This document shows positions 34,383 to 42,511 of a stretch of 64,000 nt of DNA, piece after piece. A model generated the notes under the pieces. It saw only the letters and a program-made list of their open reading frames with translations. It was not told the DNA's origin and made no database searches. This DNA comes from Flavobacterium chungbukense (GTDB taxonomy: Bacteria; Bacteroidota; Bacteroidia; Flavobacteriales; Flavobacteriaceae). Location: contig NZ_JAJGZV010000006.1 in assembly GCF_020805785.1 (NCBI RefSeq), positions 124,001 to 188,000 on the forward strand, in the 5' to 3' direction. Numbering within the stretch: the first letter of the stretch is position 1; the number at the start of each line of letters is the position of its first letter. The position numbers and the translations under genes were made by a program.

Positions 34383-34394
34383 ATTGAATATCCT

Positions 34395-34610
34395 TTAATA
34401 TCGATAAGTAATTCTTGCTTTTGACAAATCATAAGGACTCATTTCTAGTTTCACTTTATCACCAGGTAATAATTTGATGTAATGCATACGCATCTTTCCA
34501 GAAATATGAGCAATTACGATATGTCCATTTTCTAACTCTACACGGAACATTGCATTTGACAATGCTTCAATAATTGATCCGTCTTGTTCTATTGCTGATT
34601 GTTTTGCCAT
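34395..34610 (-). CDS. infA: Translation initiation factor IF-1
   Basis: This 71-residue OB-fold protein binds the A site of the 30S subunit during initiation. MAKQSAIEQDGSIIEALSNA, FRVELENGHIVIAHISGKMR and LPGDKVKLEMSPYDLSKARI are all canonical. It lies seven bases after secY and 12 bases before rpmJ. Confidence 0.98.
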   Translation of the reverse strand: MAKQSAIEQDGSIIEALSNAMFRVELENGHIVIAHISGKMRMHYIKLLPGDKVKLEMSPYDLSKARITYRY

Positions 34611-34617
34611 AAATATA

Positions 34618-35964
34618 TTAAGCTACCGCTTTTCTATTTTTACCAGTCTTCATTAAACCATCATAATGTTTGTTTAACAAGTATGAATTGATTTGTTGAA
34701 TAGTATCTATTGCAACTCCAACCATAATTATTAATGAGGTACCTCCAAAAAACATTGCCCAAGATTGTTGTACATCCATAATACTTACAACAATAGCTGG
34801 GAACACAGCAATCAAAGCAAGGAATAAAGATCCTGGGAAAGTTATTAAAGACATCACTTTATCAAGGAAATCAGAAGTTTCAGCACCAGGACGAACCCCA
34901 GGAATAAAACCACCGCTTCTCTTTAAATCATCAGCCATTTTGTTAGTAGGTACAGTGATTGCAGTATAAAAGAATGTAAATACAATAATTAAAGTTGCAA
35001 AAACAAAATTATACCAGAAACCAAACATATTACTAAATGCACCAACAATTGATTGTGATGTATCTGATTTAGATAGCCCAGCTACAGCTGCAGGGATAAA
35101 CATAATTGCCTGAGCAAAAATAATTGGCATAACTCCAGAAGCATTTAGCTTAAGAGGAATCCATTGTCTATTACCACCTGCTAAATCTTGCTCATAATCA
35201 CCAGTTGTTGTACGACGAGCGTATTGAACTGGGATTCTACGTACCGCCATTGTAAGCAATACACAAGAAATAATTACTAATAGCCACACAATAATTTCAA
35301 TAACTAATAACATTGGGCCTCCATTGTTATTGGTAACACGAGTTGTAAACTCTTGAATAAAAGCTTGCGGTAAACGAGCTAAAATACCAACCATAATTAA
35401 CAATGAAATACCATTTCCAATACCTTTATCTGTAATTTTTTCTCCAAGCCACATAGCGAAAATTGTACCTGTAACCAAGATTATAACAGAAGAGAACAAA
35501 AATTCAGGAGAATTAAAGCCTAGCAAAAATGCATCACTAGGCAATGTTCTGTATAAATTATAGATATAAGTTGGACCTTGAACCAATGTGATAGCGATTG
35601 TCAACCAACGAGTGATTTGATTAATCTTTTTTCTACCACTTTCTCCATCATTTTGAAGTTTTTGTAAATATGGAATCGCAATCCCCATCAACTGAACAAC
35701 AATAGACGCAGAAATATAAGGCATGATACCTAAGGCAAAAACTGAAGCCTTAGAGAAAGCACCCCCGGTGAACATGTCTAGAATAGATCCTAGACCATTT
35801 TTAGTTTGTCCCGCTAAACCAGTCAATTGCGTTGCGTCAATTCCAGGAAGCGTAACGTGTGCTCCAAAACGATATACTAAAAGTAATCCTAACGTAATTA
35901 AGATTCTATTTTTTAGTTCTTCGATTTTCCAAACATTACTTATTGATTCAATAAATTTCTTCAT
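34618..35964 (-). CDS. secY: Protein translocase subunit SecY
   Basis: This 448-residue channel subunit of the Sec translocon has ten membrane segments. The first starts after KNRILITLGLLLVYRFGAHV, and the plug region follows (GLGSILDMFTGGAFSKASVF). The cytoplasmic loops used by SecA and the ribosome contain VRRIPVQYARR and RSGGFIPGVRPG. It is normal in length and lies between rplO and infA. Confidence 0.98.
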   Translation of the reverse strand: MKKFIESISNVWKIEELKNRILITLGLLLVYRFGAHVTLPGIDATQLTGLAGQTKNGLGSILDMFTGGAFSKASVFALGIMPYISASIVVQLMGIAIPYLQKLQNDGESGRKKINQITRWLTIAITLVQGPTYIYNLYRTLPSDAFLLGFNSPEFLFSSVIILVTGTIFAMWLGEKITDKGIGNGISLLIMVGILARLPQAFIQEFTTRVTNNNGGPMLLVIEIIVWLLVIISCVLLTMAVRRIPVQYARRTTTGDYEQDLAGGNRQWIPLKLNASGVMPIIFAQAIMFIPAAVAGLSKSDTSQSIVGAFSNMFGFWYNFVFATLIIVFTFFYTAITVPTNKMADDLKRSGGFIPGVRPGAETSDFLDKVMSLITFPGSLFLALIAVFPAIVVSIMDVQQSWAMFFGGTSLIIMVGVAIDTIQQINSYLLNKHYDGLMKTGKNRKAVA

Positions 35965-35977
35965 CTTAATAGATAAG

Positions 35978-36430
35978 TTATATAGTTACAGCTTCTCCAC
36001 CAGCAGCTTCAATAGCAGCTTTTGCAGTAGCAGTAAATTTGTGGGCAGTTACTTTTAATTTTGCTTTCAATTCTCCTCTACCTAAAATCTTAACGATTTC
36101 ATTTTTAGTAGCTAGACGATTTGCCACAAATTCTGTCATAGAAACAGAATCAGTAATTGCACCGTTATCAACTAATAATTGAAGAGTATCTAAATTAACA
36201 CCTTCGTATTCTTTACGATTGATGTTTTTGAAACCAAACTTAGGTACACGTCTTTGAAGTGGCATTTGCCCTCCTTCAAAACCAATCTTTTTAGAATAAC
36301 CAGAACGAGATTTTGCTCCTTTGTGTCCACGTGCAGCGGTACCACCTTTTCCAGAACCTTCTCCTCTACCTAATCTTTTATTTTGATTGTGTGTAGATCC
36401 CTCAGCAGGTTGTAAGTTACTTAAATTCAT
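35978..36430 (-). CDS. rplO: Ribosomal protein uL15
   Basis: This 150-residue large-subunit protein begins MNLSNLQPAEGSTHNQNKRL. The Gly/Lys/Arg-rich N-terminal extension (GRGEGSGKGGTAARGHKG, FEGGQMPLQRRVPKFGF) penetrates the 23S rRNA, and a globular C-terminal half follows. Length is normal. It is 13 bases before secY. Confidence 0.98.
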   Translation of the reverse strand: MNLSNLQPAEGSTHNQNKRLGRGEGSGKGGTAARGHKGAKSRSGYSKKIGFEGGQMPLQRRVPKFGFKNINRKEYEGVNLDTLQLLVDNGAITDSVSMTEFVANRLATKNEIVKILGRGELKAKLKVTAHKFTATAKAAIEAAGGEAVTI

Positions 36431-36441
36431 AACAGTATTTG

Positions 36442-36624
36442 TTATTTAGCTTCTTCAACAGAAACTAAGTGTTTAACTTTGTTTATCATCCCAAGGATAG
36501 CAGGATTTGACTCATGCTCCACAACTTGTCCAATTTTACGTAGACCTAAAGCTTCCAATCCTCTTTTTTGAGAAAGAGGGCAGTTGATTTTGCTTCTTAC
36601 TTGTTTTACTAATAATTTAGCCAT
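36442..36624 (-). CDS. rpmD: Ribosomal protein uL30
   Basis: This 60-residue large-subunit protein (MAKLLVKQVRSKINCPLSQK, then GLRKIGQVVEHESNPAI) is the short bacterial form. It sits in its usual place between rpsE and rplO with gaps of 10 and 11 bases. Confidence 0.97.
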   Translation of the reverse strand: MAKLLVKQVRSKINCPLSQKRGLEALGLRKIGQVVEHESNPAILGMINKVKHLVSVEEAK

Positions 36625-36634
36625 AATTTCCTAA

Positions 36635-37156
36635 TTAACCTTTAAAAACTTTCTCTAAAGAAACACCTCTTTGTTTTGCAACAGTATGAGCGCTTCTCAT
36701 TTGCAATAAAGCATCAAAAGTTGCTTTTACTACGTTATGTGGATTTGATGATCCTTGAGATTTAGACAATACATCGTGAATCCCTACTGACTCCAAAACT
36801 GAACGAACAGCTCCACCAGCAATAACTCCAGTACCATGAGATGCTGGAATTAAAAATACACGTGCACCACCAAATTTACCTTTTTGTTCGTGAGGAACAG
36901 ATTGTCCATTCAAAGGAATTCTAACTAAGTTTTTCTTAGCATCTTCTACTGCTTTCGCAATTGCTTCAGAAACGTCTTTAGATTTTCCTAATCCGTGACC
37001 AACTACTCCATTTTCATCACCTACAACTACAATAGCAGAAAAACCGAAAGCTCTACCACCTTTTGTAACTTTAGTAACACGATTAACACTTACTAGACGA
37101 TCTTTAAGTTCAAGACCACTAGGTTTTACCAATTCTACATTTTTGTATTTAGACAT
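36635..37156 (-). CDS. rpsE: Ribosomal protein uS5
   Basis: This 173-residue small-subunit protein guards decoding fidelity and mRNA entry. It has LKDRLVSVNRVTKVTKGGRA, the double-stranded RNA-binding domain, and GTGVIAGGAVRSVLESVGI. The loop region where spectinomycin resistance changes occur (VTKGGRAF) looks wild type. It lies six bases after rplR. Confidence 0.98.
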   Translation of the reverse strand: MSKYKNVELVKPSGLELKDRLVSVNRVTKVTKGGRAFGFSAIVVVGDENGVVGHGLGKSKDVSEAIAKAVEDAKKNLVRIPLNGQSVPHEQKGKFGGARVFLIPASHGTGVIAGGAVRSVLESVGIHDVLSKSQGSSNPHNVVKATFDALLQMRSAHTVAKQRGVSLEKVFKG

Positions 37157-37162
37157 AATATA

Positions 37163-37513
37163 TTAGAATTTAAGTCCAGCAGCTCTTGCGCCTTCCGCTA
37201 ATGATTTAATACGACCGTGATATAAATATCCACCTCTATCAAAAGTGATGGTATCAATCCCAGCTTTTAACGCTTTCTCTGCAACTAATTTTCCAACAGC
37301 AGCAGCTACTTCAACGTTAGTACCTTTTCCTATTTCTTTTTCTCTAGAAGATGCAGCTAATATAGTAACTCCATTTACATCATCAATAATTTGAGCGTAA
37401 ATTTCTTTATTACTTCTAAAAACAGAAAGTCTTGGTCTTGCAGCAGAACCACTAACCGATTTTCTAATTCTGAATTTAATTCTCTGTCTTCTTTCAGATT
37501 TTGTTAATGACAT
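37163..37513 (-). CDS. rplR: Ribosomal protein uL18
   Basis: This 116-residue 5S rRNA-binding protein has a basic N-terminus (SLTKSERRQRIKFRIRKSV), then RPRLSVFRSNKEIYAQIIDD and the C-terminal FDRGGYLYHGRIKSLAEGAR. All are typical of L18. It lies in canonical order between rplF and rpsE. Confidence 0.98.
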   Translation of the reverse strand: MSLTKSERRQRIKFRIRKSVSGSAARPRLSVFRSNKEIYAQIIDDVNGVTILAASSREKEIGKGTNVEVAAAVGKLVAEKALKAGIDTITFDRGGYLYHGRIKSLAEGARAAGLKF

Positions 37514-37524
37514 AATCTTATATT

Positions 37525-38067
37525 TTAAGCTGATTTACCTGCTTTTCTTCTTAATACTTCACCCACAAATTTAACACCTTTTCCTTTGTACGGCTCAGGC
37601 TTACGGAAACCTCTAATTTTCGCAGCTACTTGACCTAAAAGTTGTTTATCAAATGATGTTAATTTTACGATAGGGTTCTTACCTTTTTCAGATATTGTTT
37701 CTAAAGATACTTCTGGAGCAATTTCTAAAACAATATTGTGAGAATATCCAAGAGCTAAATCTAATTTTTGACCTTGGTTTGAAGCTCTATAACCAACTCC
37801 AACTAATTCTAGTTCTTTTGTGAAACCTTCAGAAACACCAACAATCATATTACTGATCAAAGATCTGAATAATCCGTGTTTTGCTCTATGGTCTTTATGA
37901 TCAGATGATCTTTCTACTGAAATTTGATCACCTTCAACAGTTACAGTAACGTCCGAAAACTCCTGAACTAGTTGACCTTTTTTTCCTTTTACTGTAATAA
38001 TACCGTCTTTAACTTCAACAGTTACACCAGCAGGGATTACAATTGGGCTTTTACCTATTCTTGACAT
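37525..38067 (-). CDS. rplF: Ribosomal protein uL6
   Basis: This 180-residue large-subunit protein has two related domains: MSRIGKSPIVIPAGV with VKGKKGQL, then GVGYRASNQGQKLDLALGYS and the C-terminal RKPEPYKGKGVKFVGEVLRR. Length and motifs are normal. It follows rpsH by 18 bases. Confidence 0.98.
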   Translation of the reverse strand: MSRIGKSPIVIPAGVTVEVKDGIITVKGKKGQLVQEFSDVTVTVEGDQISVERSSDHKDHRAKHGLFRSLISNMIVGVSEGFTKELELVGVGYRASNQGQKLDLALGYSHNIVLEIAPEVSLETISEKGKNPIVKLTSFDKQLLGQVAAKIRGFRKPEPYKGKGVKFVGEVLRRKAGKSA

Positions 38068-38085
38068 CTTATCTAGTGTTTAAAA

Positions 38086-38484
38086 TTAGTATACGTAACA
38101 AATTACCTCACCACCAACATTTAATTGCTTAGCTTGTTTTCCTGTCATCAAACCTTTTGACGTAGAAACAATAGCAATTCCTAATCCATTAAGGATTCTT
38201 GGTAATTTGGCAGCACCTGCGTACTTACGTAAACCAGGTTTACTAATTCTCTGGATATCTTTAATTACAGGCTCTTTAGTATCTTTATCATACTTCAAAG
38301 CAATTTTGATAGAACCTTGTACAGTATTCTGCTCAAATTTGTAACTTAAGATGTAACCTTGATCAAATAAGATCTTAGTTATCTCTTTTTTTAGATTAGA
38401 TGCTGGAATCTCAACAACTTTGTGGTTTGCAGCCACAGCGTTACGAACTCTAGTCAAATAATCTGCAATAGGATCTGTATACAT
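38086..38484 (-). CDS. rpsH: Ribosomal protein uS8
   Basis: This 132-residue small-subunit protein binds helix 21 of 16S rRNA and, in E. coli, represses the spc operon by binding its mRNA. I start it at the ATG at 38484 (MYTDPIADYLTRVRNAV). The frame extends upstream to a GTG at 38520, but that stretch lies in the leader hairpin and gives no S8-like sequence. ISTSKGLMTGKQAKQLNVGG and the terminal EVICYVY are canonical. A perfect promoter and a 10-bp hairpin lie between rpsN and this gene. Confidence 0.97.
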   Translation of the reverse strand: MYTDPIADYLTRVRNAVAANHKVVEIPASNLKKEITKILFDQGYILSYKFEQNTVQGSIKIALKYDKDTKEPVIKDIQRISKPGLRKYAGAAKLPRILNGLGIAIVSTSKGLMTGKQAKQLNVGGEVICYVY

Positions 38485-38504
38485 ATGTATTTGATTGCGA
38501 TTAT

Positions 38505-38534
38505 GGTTTTCGGGAAACACTCGTTTCCCGAACC
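38505..38534 (-). promoter_or_regulatory. Hairpin in the rpsH leader
   Basis: A perfect 10-bp stem (TTCGGGAAAC at 38532-38523 with GTTTCCCGAA at 38518-38509, four-base loop) can be lengthened by GG/CC across a two-base bulge. It ends about 20 bases before the rpsH ATG and has no T-run after it, so it is not a terminator. It is a candidate autoregulatory site. Confidence 0.65.
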
Positions 38535-38565
38535 TTTAATCAATTAAAAATTATTTTTCGGTTTG

Positions 38566-38596
38566 CAAAAGTAATAACTTATTGCGAGATTACCAA
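38566..38596 (-). promoter_or_regulatory. Internal promoter between rpsN and rpsH
   Basis: TTG (38596-38594, inside the last codons of rpsN) and TACTTTTG (38573-38566) are 20 bases apart on the minus strand, a full consensus match. Transcription from about 38560 would give rpsH and the rest of the cluster a leader of about 75 bases that contains the hairpin. Confidence 0.7.
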
Positions 38597-38859
38597 GACG
38601 CTTTTTTAACACCTGGAATTAATCCATTATTAGCCATCTCACGGAAAGTTACACGTGAAATACCAAATTGACGGATATAACCTCTAGGTCTACCTGTTAA
38701 TTTACAACGATTGTGTAAACGAACTGGTGAAGCATTTTTAGGTAATCTTTGTAGGCCTTCATAATCTCCAGCTTCTAATAAAGCTTTTCTTTTTTCAGCA
38801 TACTTAGCTACCGTTTTCTCTCTTTTCACCTCACGGGCTTTCATTGATTCTTTAGCCAT
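38590..38859 (-). CDS. rpsN: Ribosomal protein uS14, zinc-free form
   Basis: This 89-residue protein of the small-subunit head begins MAKESMKAREVKREKTVAKY and has RLHNRCKLTGRPRGYIRQFG and SRVTFREMANNGLIPGV. It is the long, zinc-free type without the CXXC motifs of the short form. It lies three bases after rplE, and a 105-base gap to the rpsH ATG follows. Confidence 0.98.
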   Translation of the reverse strand: MAKESMKAREVKREKTVAKYAEKRKALLEAGDYEGLQRLPKNASPVRLHNRCKLTGRPRGYIRQFGISRVTFREMANNGLIPGVKKASW

Positions 38860-38862
38860 GTC

Positions 38863-39414
38863 TTAATTCTTTTTAAAAGGTAATCCTAATTCAGCCAATA
38901 ATGACTTTGCTTCCTTGTCTGTTTTTGCAGTAGTAACAAATGTAATATCCATTCCTGAAATTTTATTTACTTTGTCAATATCAATTTCTGGGAAAATGAT
39001 TTGCTCTAAAACTCCAAGATTGTAGTTACCTCTTCCATCGAAACCAGTAGCTTTAATACCACTAAAATCTCTAACGCGTGGTAAAGCAGAAGTAATAAGT
39101 CTATCTAAAAACTCATACATTCTTTCTCCACGTAAAGTTACTTTTGCTCCAATAGGCATCCCTTTTCTTAATTTGAAAGACGCAACGTCTTTCTTAGAAA
39201 TTGTAGATACTGCTTTTTGTCCAGTGATCTTTGTCAACTCATCAACAGCATAGTCAATAAGTTTTTTATCAGATACAGCTGCACCAACTCCACGGCTCAA
39301 AACGATTTTTTCAAGTTTTGGAACTTGCATTACGTTTGTATATCCGAACTCTTCTTTAAGAGCAGAGATTACTCTACTCTTATATTCTTCTTTTAGTCTA
39401 GGTGTATATGCCAT
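38863..39414 (-). CDS. rplE: Ribosomal protein uL5
   Basis: This 183-residue 5S rRNA-associated protein has RLKEEYKSRVISALKEEFGY, RGMPIGAKVTLRGERMYEFL and the C-terminal VTTAKTDKEAKSLLAELGLP. All are canonical. It lies two bases after rplX, suggesting coupled translation. Confidence 0.98.
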   Translation of the reverse strand: MAYTPRLKEEYKSRVISALKEEFGYTNVMQVPKLEKIVLSRGVGAAVSDKKLIDYAVDELTKITGQKAVSTISKKDVASFKLRKGMPIGAKVTLRGERMYEFLDRLITSALPRVRDFSGIKATGFDGRGNYNLGVLEQIIFPEIDIDKVNKISGMDITFVTTAKTDKEAKSLLAELGLPFKKN

Positions 39415-39416
39415 TA

Positions 39417-39731
39417 CTATAGTACTTGATTAGATTTTTTTGAAAATCTTACTTTCTTATCTCCTTCTACTCTAATACCTACTCTAGTTGTTTCCTTAGT
39501 TTTAGGATCAATTAAAGCAATGTTAGAAATTTGAATAGAAGCTTCTTTCTTAACGATACCACCTTGAGGGTTTTTAGCACTTGGTTTTGTATGTTTTGAA
39601 ACCATGTTTACACCTTCAACTATCGCTTTATTTTTCTCACGGTAAACACGTAAAACTTTACCTTCAGCACCTTTATGGTCTCCAGCAATAACTCTTACGA
39701 TATCTCCTGATTTTATTTTTAGCTTTATCAT
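39417..39731 (-). CDS. rplX: Ribosomal protein uL24
   Basis: This 104-residue assembly initiator of the 50S subunit has an N-terminal KOW motif (IKSGDIVRVIAGDHKGAEGK) and GVNMVSKHTKPSAKNPQGGI. It is normal in length and lies 11 bases after rplN. Confidence 0.98.
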   Translation of the reverse strand: MIKLKIKSGDIVRVIAGDHKGAEGKVLRVYREKNKAIVEGVNMVSKHTKPSAKNPQGGIVKKEASIQISNIALIDPKTKETTRVGIRVEGDKKVRFSKKSNQVL

Positions 39732-39742
39732 CTTAAAACGAA

Positions 39743-40111
39743 TTAAAGCACTTCTGGTGCTAATGATACAATTTTCATGAATTGTTTTTCACGAAGTTCT
39801 CTTGCTACCGGACCAAAAACACGTGTTCCTCTCATTTCCCCTGCAGCATTCAAAAGAACACATGCATTGTCATCGAAACGGATATAAGAACCATCAGCTC
39901 TTCTCACTTCTTTTTTAGTACGTACAACAACTGCAGTTGAAACAGCTCCTTTTTTCACGTTTCCGTTTGGAGTTGCATCTTTGATAGAAACTACAATTTT
40001 GTCACCAACAGAGGCATATCTTCTTTTAGTACCTCCTAAAACACGAATAGTTAAAACTTCTTTAGCTCCCGTGTTATCTGCTACTTTTAGTCTTGATTCT
40101 TGTTGTACCAT
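39743..40111 (-). CDS. rplN: Ribosomal protein uL14
   Basis: This 122-residue large-subunit protein, which bridges to the small subunit, begins MVQQESRLKVADNTGAKEVL. It has DKIVVSIKDATPNGNVKKGA and GTRVFGPVARELREK. Sequence and length are canonical. Confidence 0.98.
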   Translation of the reverse strand: MVQQESRLKVADNTGAKEVLTIRVLGGTKRRYASVGDKIVVSIKDATPNGNVKKGAVSTAVVVRTKKEVRRADGSYIRFDDNACVLLNAAGEMRGTRVFGPVARELREKQFMKIVSLAPEVL

Positions 40112-40113
40112 AA

Positions 40114-40374
40114 TTATTTAGCTCTTTCTAAGATTTCAACTAATCTCCAACATTTTGTTTTACTTAAAGGACGCGTTTCGCTAATTCTTACAGTATCTCC
40201 AATGTTACAGTCGTTTGTTTCGTCGTGTGCAACATATTTCTTAGTTTTCAACACGAACTTACCGTATAATGGGTGTTTTACTTTTCTTACTTCAGAAATA
40301 ACGATAGATTTATCCATCTTATTTGAAGTAACAACACCTATTCTTTCTTTTCTTAAATTTCTTTTTTCTTCCAT
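40114..40374 (-). CDS. rpsQ: Ribosomal protein uS17
   Basis: This 86-residue OB-fold protein of the small subunit has RKERIGVVTSNKMDKSIVI, VAHDETNDCNIGDTVRI and SETRPLSKTKCWRLVEI. It is normal in size and only two bases before rplN. Confidence 0.98.
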   Translation of the reverse strand: MEEKRNLRKERIGVVTSNKMDKSIVISEVRKVKHPLYGKFVLKTKKYVAHDETNDCNIGDTVRISETRPLSKTKCWRLVEILERAK

Positions 40375-40391
40375 CTTTCAGCAGAATACAA

Positions 40392-40583
40392 TTATTGTAA
40401 CTCTCTTTTAGTTAACTCTGTAGCTAATCTTGCAACTGTTCTTCTTACACTTCTAATTTGAAGTGGGTTTGCAATTGGAGAAATAGCGTGAGCCATTTTT
40501 AGGTCAGCATATACTTTCTTAGTTTGACTAAGCTTTTCTTGCAACTCCGCTGCAGAAAGATCTTTTATTTCTGATTGTTTCAT
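40392..40583 (-). CDS. rpmC: Ribosomal protein uL29
   Basis: This 63-residue helical protein near the peptide exit tunnel has EIKDLSAAELQEKLSQTKK and the C-terminal IRSVRRTVARLATELTKREL. It is normal in size and order, between rplP and rpsQ. Confidence 0.97.
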   Translation of the reverse strand: MKQSEIKDLSAAELQEKLSQTKKVYADLKMAHAISPIANPLQIRSVRRTVARLATELTKRELQ

Positions 40584-40595
40584 AATAAATATAAA

Positions 40596-41021
40596 TTATG
40601 CTTCGAAATCTCTAGCAACGACGAACTTAGTTTTTACTGGAAGCTTTTGAGCCGCAAGACGTAACGCCTCTTTTGCAACTGACAATGGAACTCCTCCAAC
40701 TTCAAACATAATTCTTCCTGGTTTAACAACAGCAGCCCAATACTCAACTGCTCCTTTACCTTTACCCATACGTACTTCAAGAGGCTTCTTAGTGATAGGT
40801 TTGTCTGGAAATATTTTAATCCATAATTGTCCTTCTCTCTTCATGTAACGAGTTGCAGCAATACGCGCAGCTTCGATTTGACGAGAAGTTAAGAACATTC
40901 CATCTTCATGTACAGATTTAATACCAAACATTCCATTTGAAAGTTCGTGCCCTCTTTGAGAGTTACCTTTCATTTTACCTTTTTGTACCTTACGGTATTT
41001 TGTTCTTTTAGGCTGTAACAT
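40596..41021 (-). CDS. rplP: Ribosomal protein uL16
   Basis: This 141-residue large-subunit protein lies near the A site and begins MLQPKRTKYRKVQKGKMKGN. It has GMFLTSRQIEAARIAATRYM and GKGKGAVEYWAAVVKPGRIM, with FEVGGVP after it. All are canonical and the size is normal. Confidence 0.98.
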   Translation of the reverse strand: MLQPKRTKYRKVQKGKMKGNSQRGHELSNGMFGIKSVHEDGMFLTSRQIEAARIAATRYMKREGQLWIKIFPDKPITKKPLEVRMGKGKGAVEYWAAVVKPGRIMFEVGGVPLSVAKEALRLAAQKLPVKTKFVVARDFEA

Positions 41022-41040
41022 TTTTCTTTAGTTTAAAAAT

Positions 41041-41799
41041 TTACTTTCTTTTACGAGCATCTGGTTTACCGCCTTTGTTAAAGTTAGATTTGCCTCTAGG
41101 AGCATCTCCACCTTTACCACCACCTGTACCAGATTGTTTTTTGTCCATTCCAGCAAGTGGAGAAAGCTCTCTCTTACCGTAAACTTCACCTTTCATGATC
41201 CATACTTTGATACCCATTCTACCGTAAGTAGTGTGAGCTTCAGCCAAAGCATAATCAATGTCAGCTCTGAAAGTTGATAGAGGAATTCTACCTTCTTTGA
41301 AACCTTCTGAACGCGCCATCTCAGCTCCATTCAAACGACCAGAAATCAAAACTTTGATACCTTCAGCGTTCATACGCATAGAAGCAGCAATAGCCATTTT
41401 GATTGCACGTCTGTAAGAAATACGACTTTCGATTTGACGAGCGATGCTTGTCGCCACAAGATAAGCATCTAACTCAGGTCTTTTGATTTCAAAGATGTTG
41501 ATTTGAACCTCTTTGTCAGTAACTTTCTTAAGTTCTTCTTTTAACTTGTCTACCTCTTGTCCACCTTTTCCGATAATGATACCAGGTCTAGCAGTAGTGA
41601 TAGTAACGGTTACAAGTTTCAAAGTTCTCTCGATGATTACTTTTGATACACTAGCTTTTGATAAACGAGCGTGGATATACTTTCTGATTTTGTGATCTTC
41701 GGCTAATTTATCACCGTAATCATTTCCACCATACCAGTTTGAGTCCCACCCTCTGATGATACCAAGTCTATTTCCAATTGGATTTGTCTTTTGTCCCAT
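41041..41799 (-). CDS. rpsC: Ribosomal protein uS3
   Basis: This 252-residue small-subunit protein at the mRNA entry has GQKTNPIGNRLGIIRGWDSN and a KH domain with PGIIIGKGGQEVDKL. The second half has GAEMARSEGFKEGRIPLSTF and GIKVWIMKGEVYG. A Gly/Lys-rich C-terminal tail of about 35 residues (KKQSGTGGGKGGDAPRGK) extends it beyond the E. coli length, a common feature in Bacteroidota. Confidence 0.98.
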   Translation of the reverse strand: MGQKTNPIGNRLGIIRGWDSNWYGGNDYGDKLAEDHKIRKYIHARLSKASVSKVIIERTLKLVTVTITTARPGIIIGKGGQEVDKLKEELKKVTDKEVQINIFEIKRPELDAYLVATSIARQIESRISYRRAIKMAIAASMRMNAEGIKVLISGRLNGAEMARSEGFKEGRIPLSTFRADIDYALAEAHTTYGRMGIKVWIMKGEVYGKRELSPLAGMDKKQSGTGGGKGGDAPRGKSNFNKGGKPDARKRK

Positions 41800-41804
41800 G
41801 CTGC

Positions 41805-42218
41805 TTAAGAATTGCTTTGTGTGTTATTGATAGCTCCAAGCACGATTGTAACGTGGTTAGAACGTTTTCTTATTCTGTGTGCACGACCTTGTGGAGCTGG
41901 ACGAAGTCTTTTCAACATCATTCCACCATCTACTCTGATCTCTTTAACAAATAATCCAGCTTCTTCTAAATTACCTTCACTATTTTTTTGCTCCCAGTTA
42001 TTGATTGCAGATAATAATAGTTTTTCTAATTTTCTTGAAGCTTCTTTAGAACTGAATCTTAAGATGTTAAGTGCTCTTTCTACCTTCTGACCTCTTACCA
42101 AGTCCGCTACTAAGCGCATTTTTCTAGGTGAAGTAGGGCAGTTATTCAATTTTGCGAAAGCGATAGACTTATTAGCCTCTTTTCTCGCATCTGCTGTTTC
42201 TCTTTTACGAACTCCCAT
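41805..42218 (-). CDS. rplV: Ribosomal protein uL22
   Basis: This 137-residue protein lines the exit tunnel. It has CPTSPRKMRLVADLVRGQKV and the beta-hairpin MLKRLRPAPQGRAHRIRKRS, the region changed in some macrolide-resistant strains and wild type here. It lies five bases before rpsC. Confidence 0.98.
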   Translation of the reverse strand: MGVRKRETADARKEANKSIAFAKLNNCPTSPRKMRLVADLVRGQKVERALNILRFSSKEASRKLEKLLLSAINNWEQKNSEGNLEEAGLFVKEIRVDGGMMLKRLRPAPQGRAHRIRKRSNHVTIVLGAINNTQSNS

Positions 42219-42226
42219 TGCTTCTT

Positions 42227-42505
42227 TTATTTTTTACCTTTATTTTTTGCTCCAGCATGACCTCTAAAAGATCTAGTTGGTGAAAACTCTCCTAATTTGT
42301 GACCTACCATGTTTTCTGTTACGTAAACCGGTACAAATTGACGACCGTTATGAACTGCGATAGTTTGTCCAACGAAATCTGGTGTAATCATTGAAGCTCT
42401 AGACCAAGTCTTTACAACTGCATTTTTACCACTTTCTACGTTTTCTTGAACTTTCTTGTCTAATTTATAATGAACGAAAGGTCCTTTTTTTAATGAACGT
42501 GCCAT
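42227..42505 (-). CDS. rpsS: Ribosomal protein uS19
   Basis: This 92-residue protein of the small-subunit head begins MARSLKKGPFVHYKLDKKV and has TWSRASMITPDFVGQTIAVH and GHKLGEFSPTRSFRGHAGAK. It is canonical in length and order. Confidence 0.98.
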   Translation of the reverse strand: MARSLKKGPFVHYKLDKKVQENVESGKNAVVKTWSRASMITPDFVGQTIAVHNGRQFVPVYVTENMVGHKLGEFSPTRSFRGHAGAKNKGKK

Positions 42506-42511
42506 ATCTTA

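Noticed and set aside
40100..40411. Open frames on the plus strand across the ribosomal protein cluster (for example here, 31696-32112, 42-kb and 43-kb regions)
   Set aside because: They lie opposite highly conserved ribosomal genes, have no recognisable protein features and arise from strong codon bias on the coding strand.
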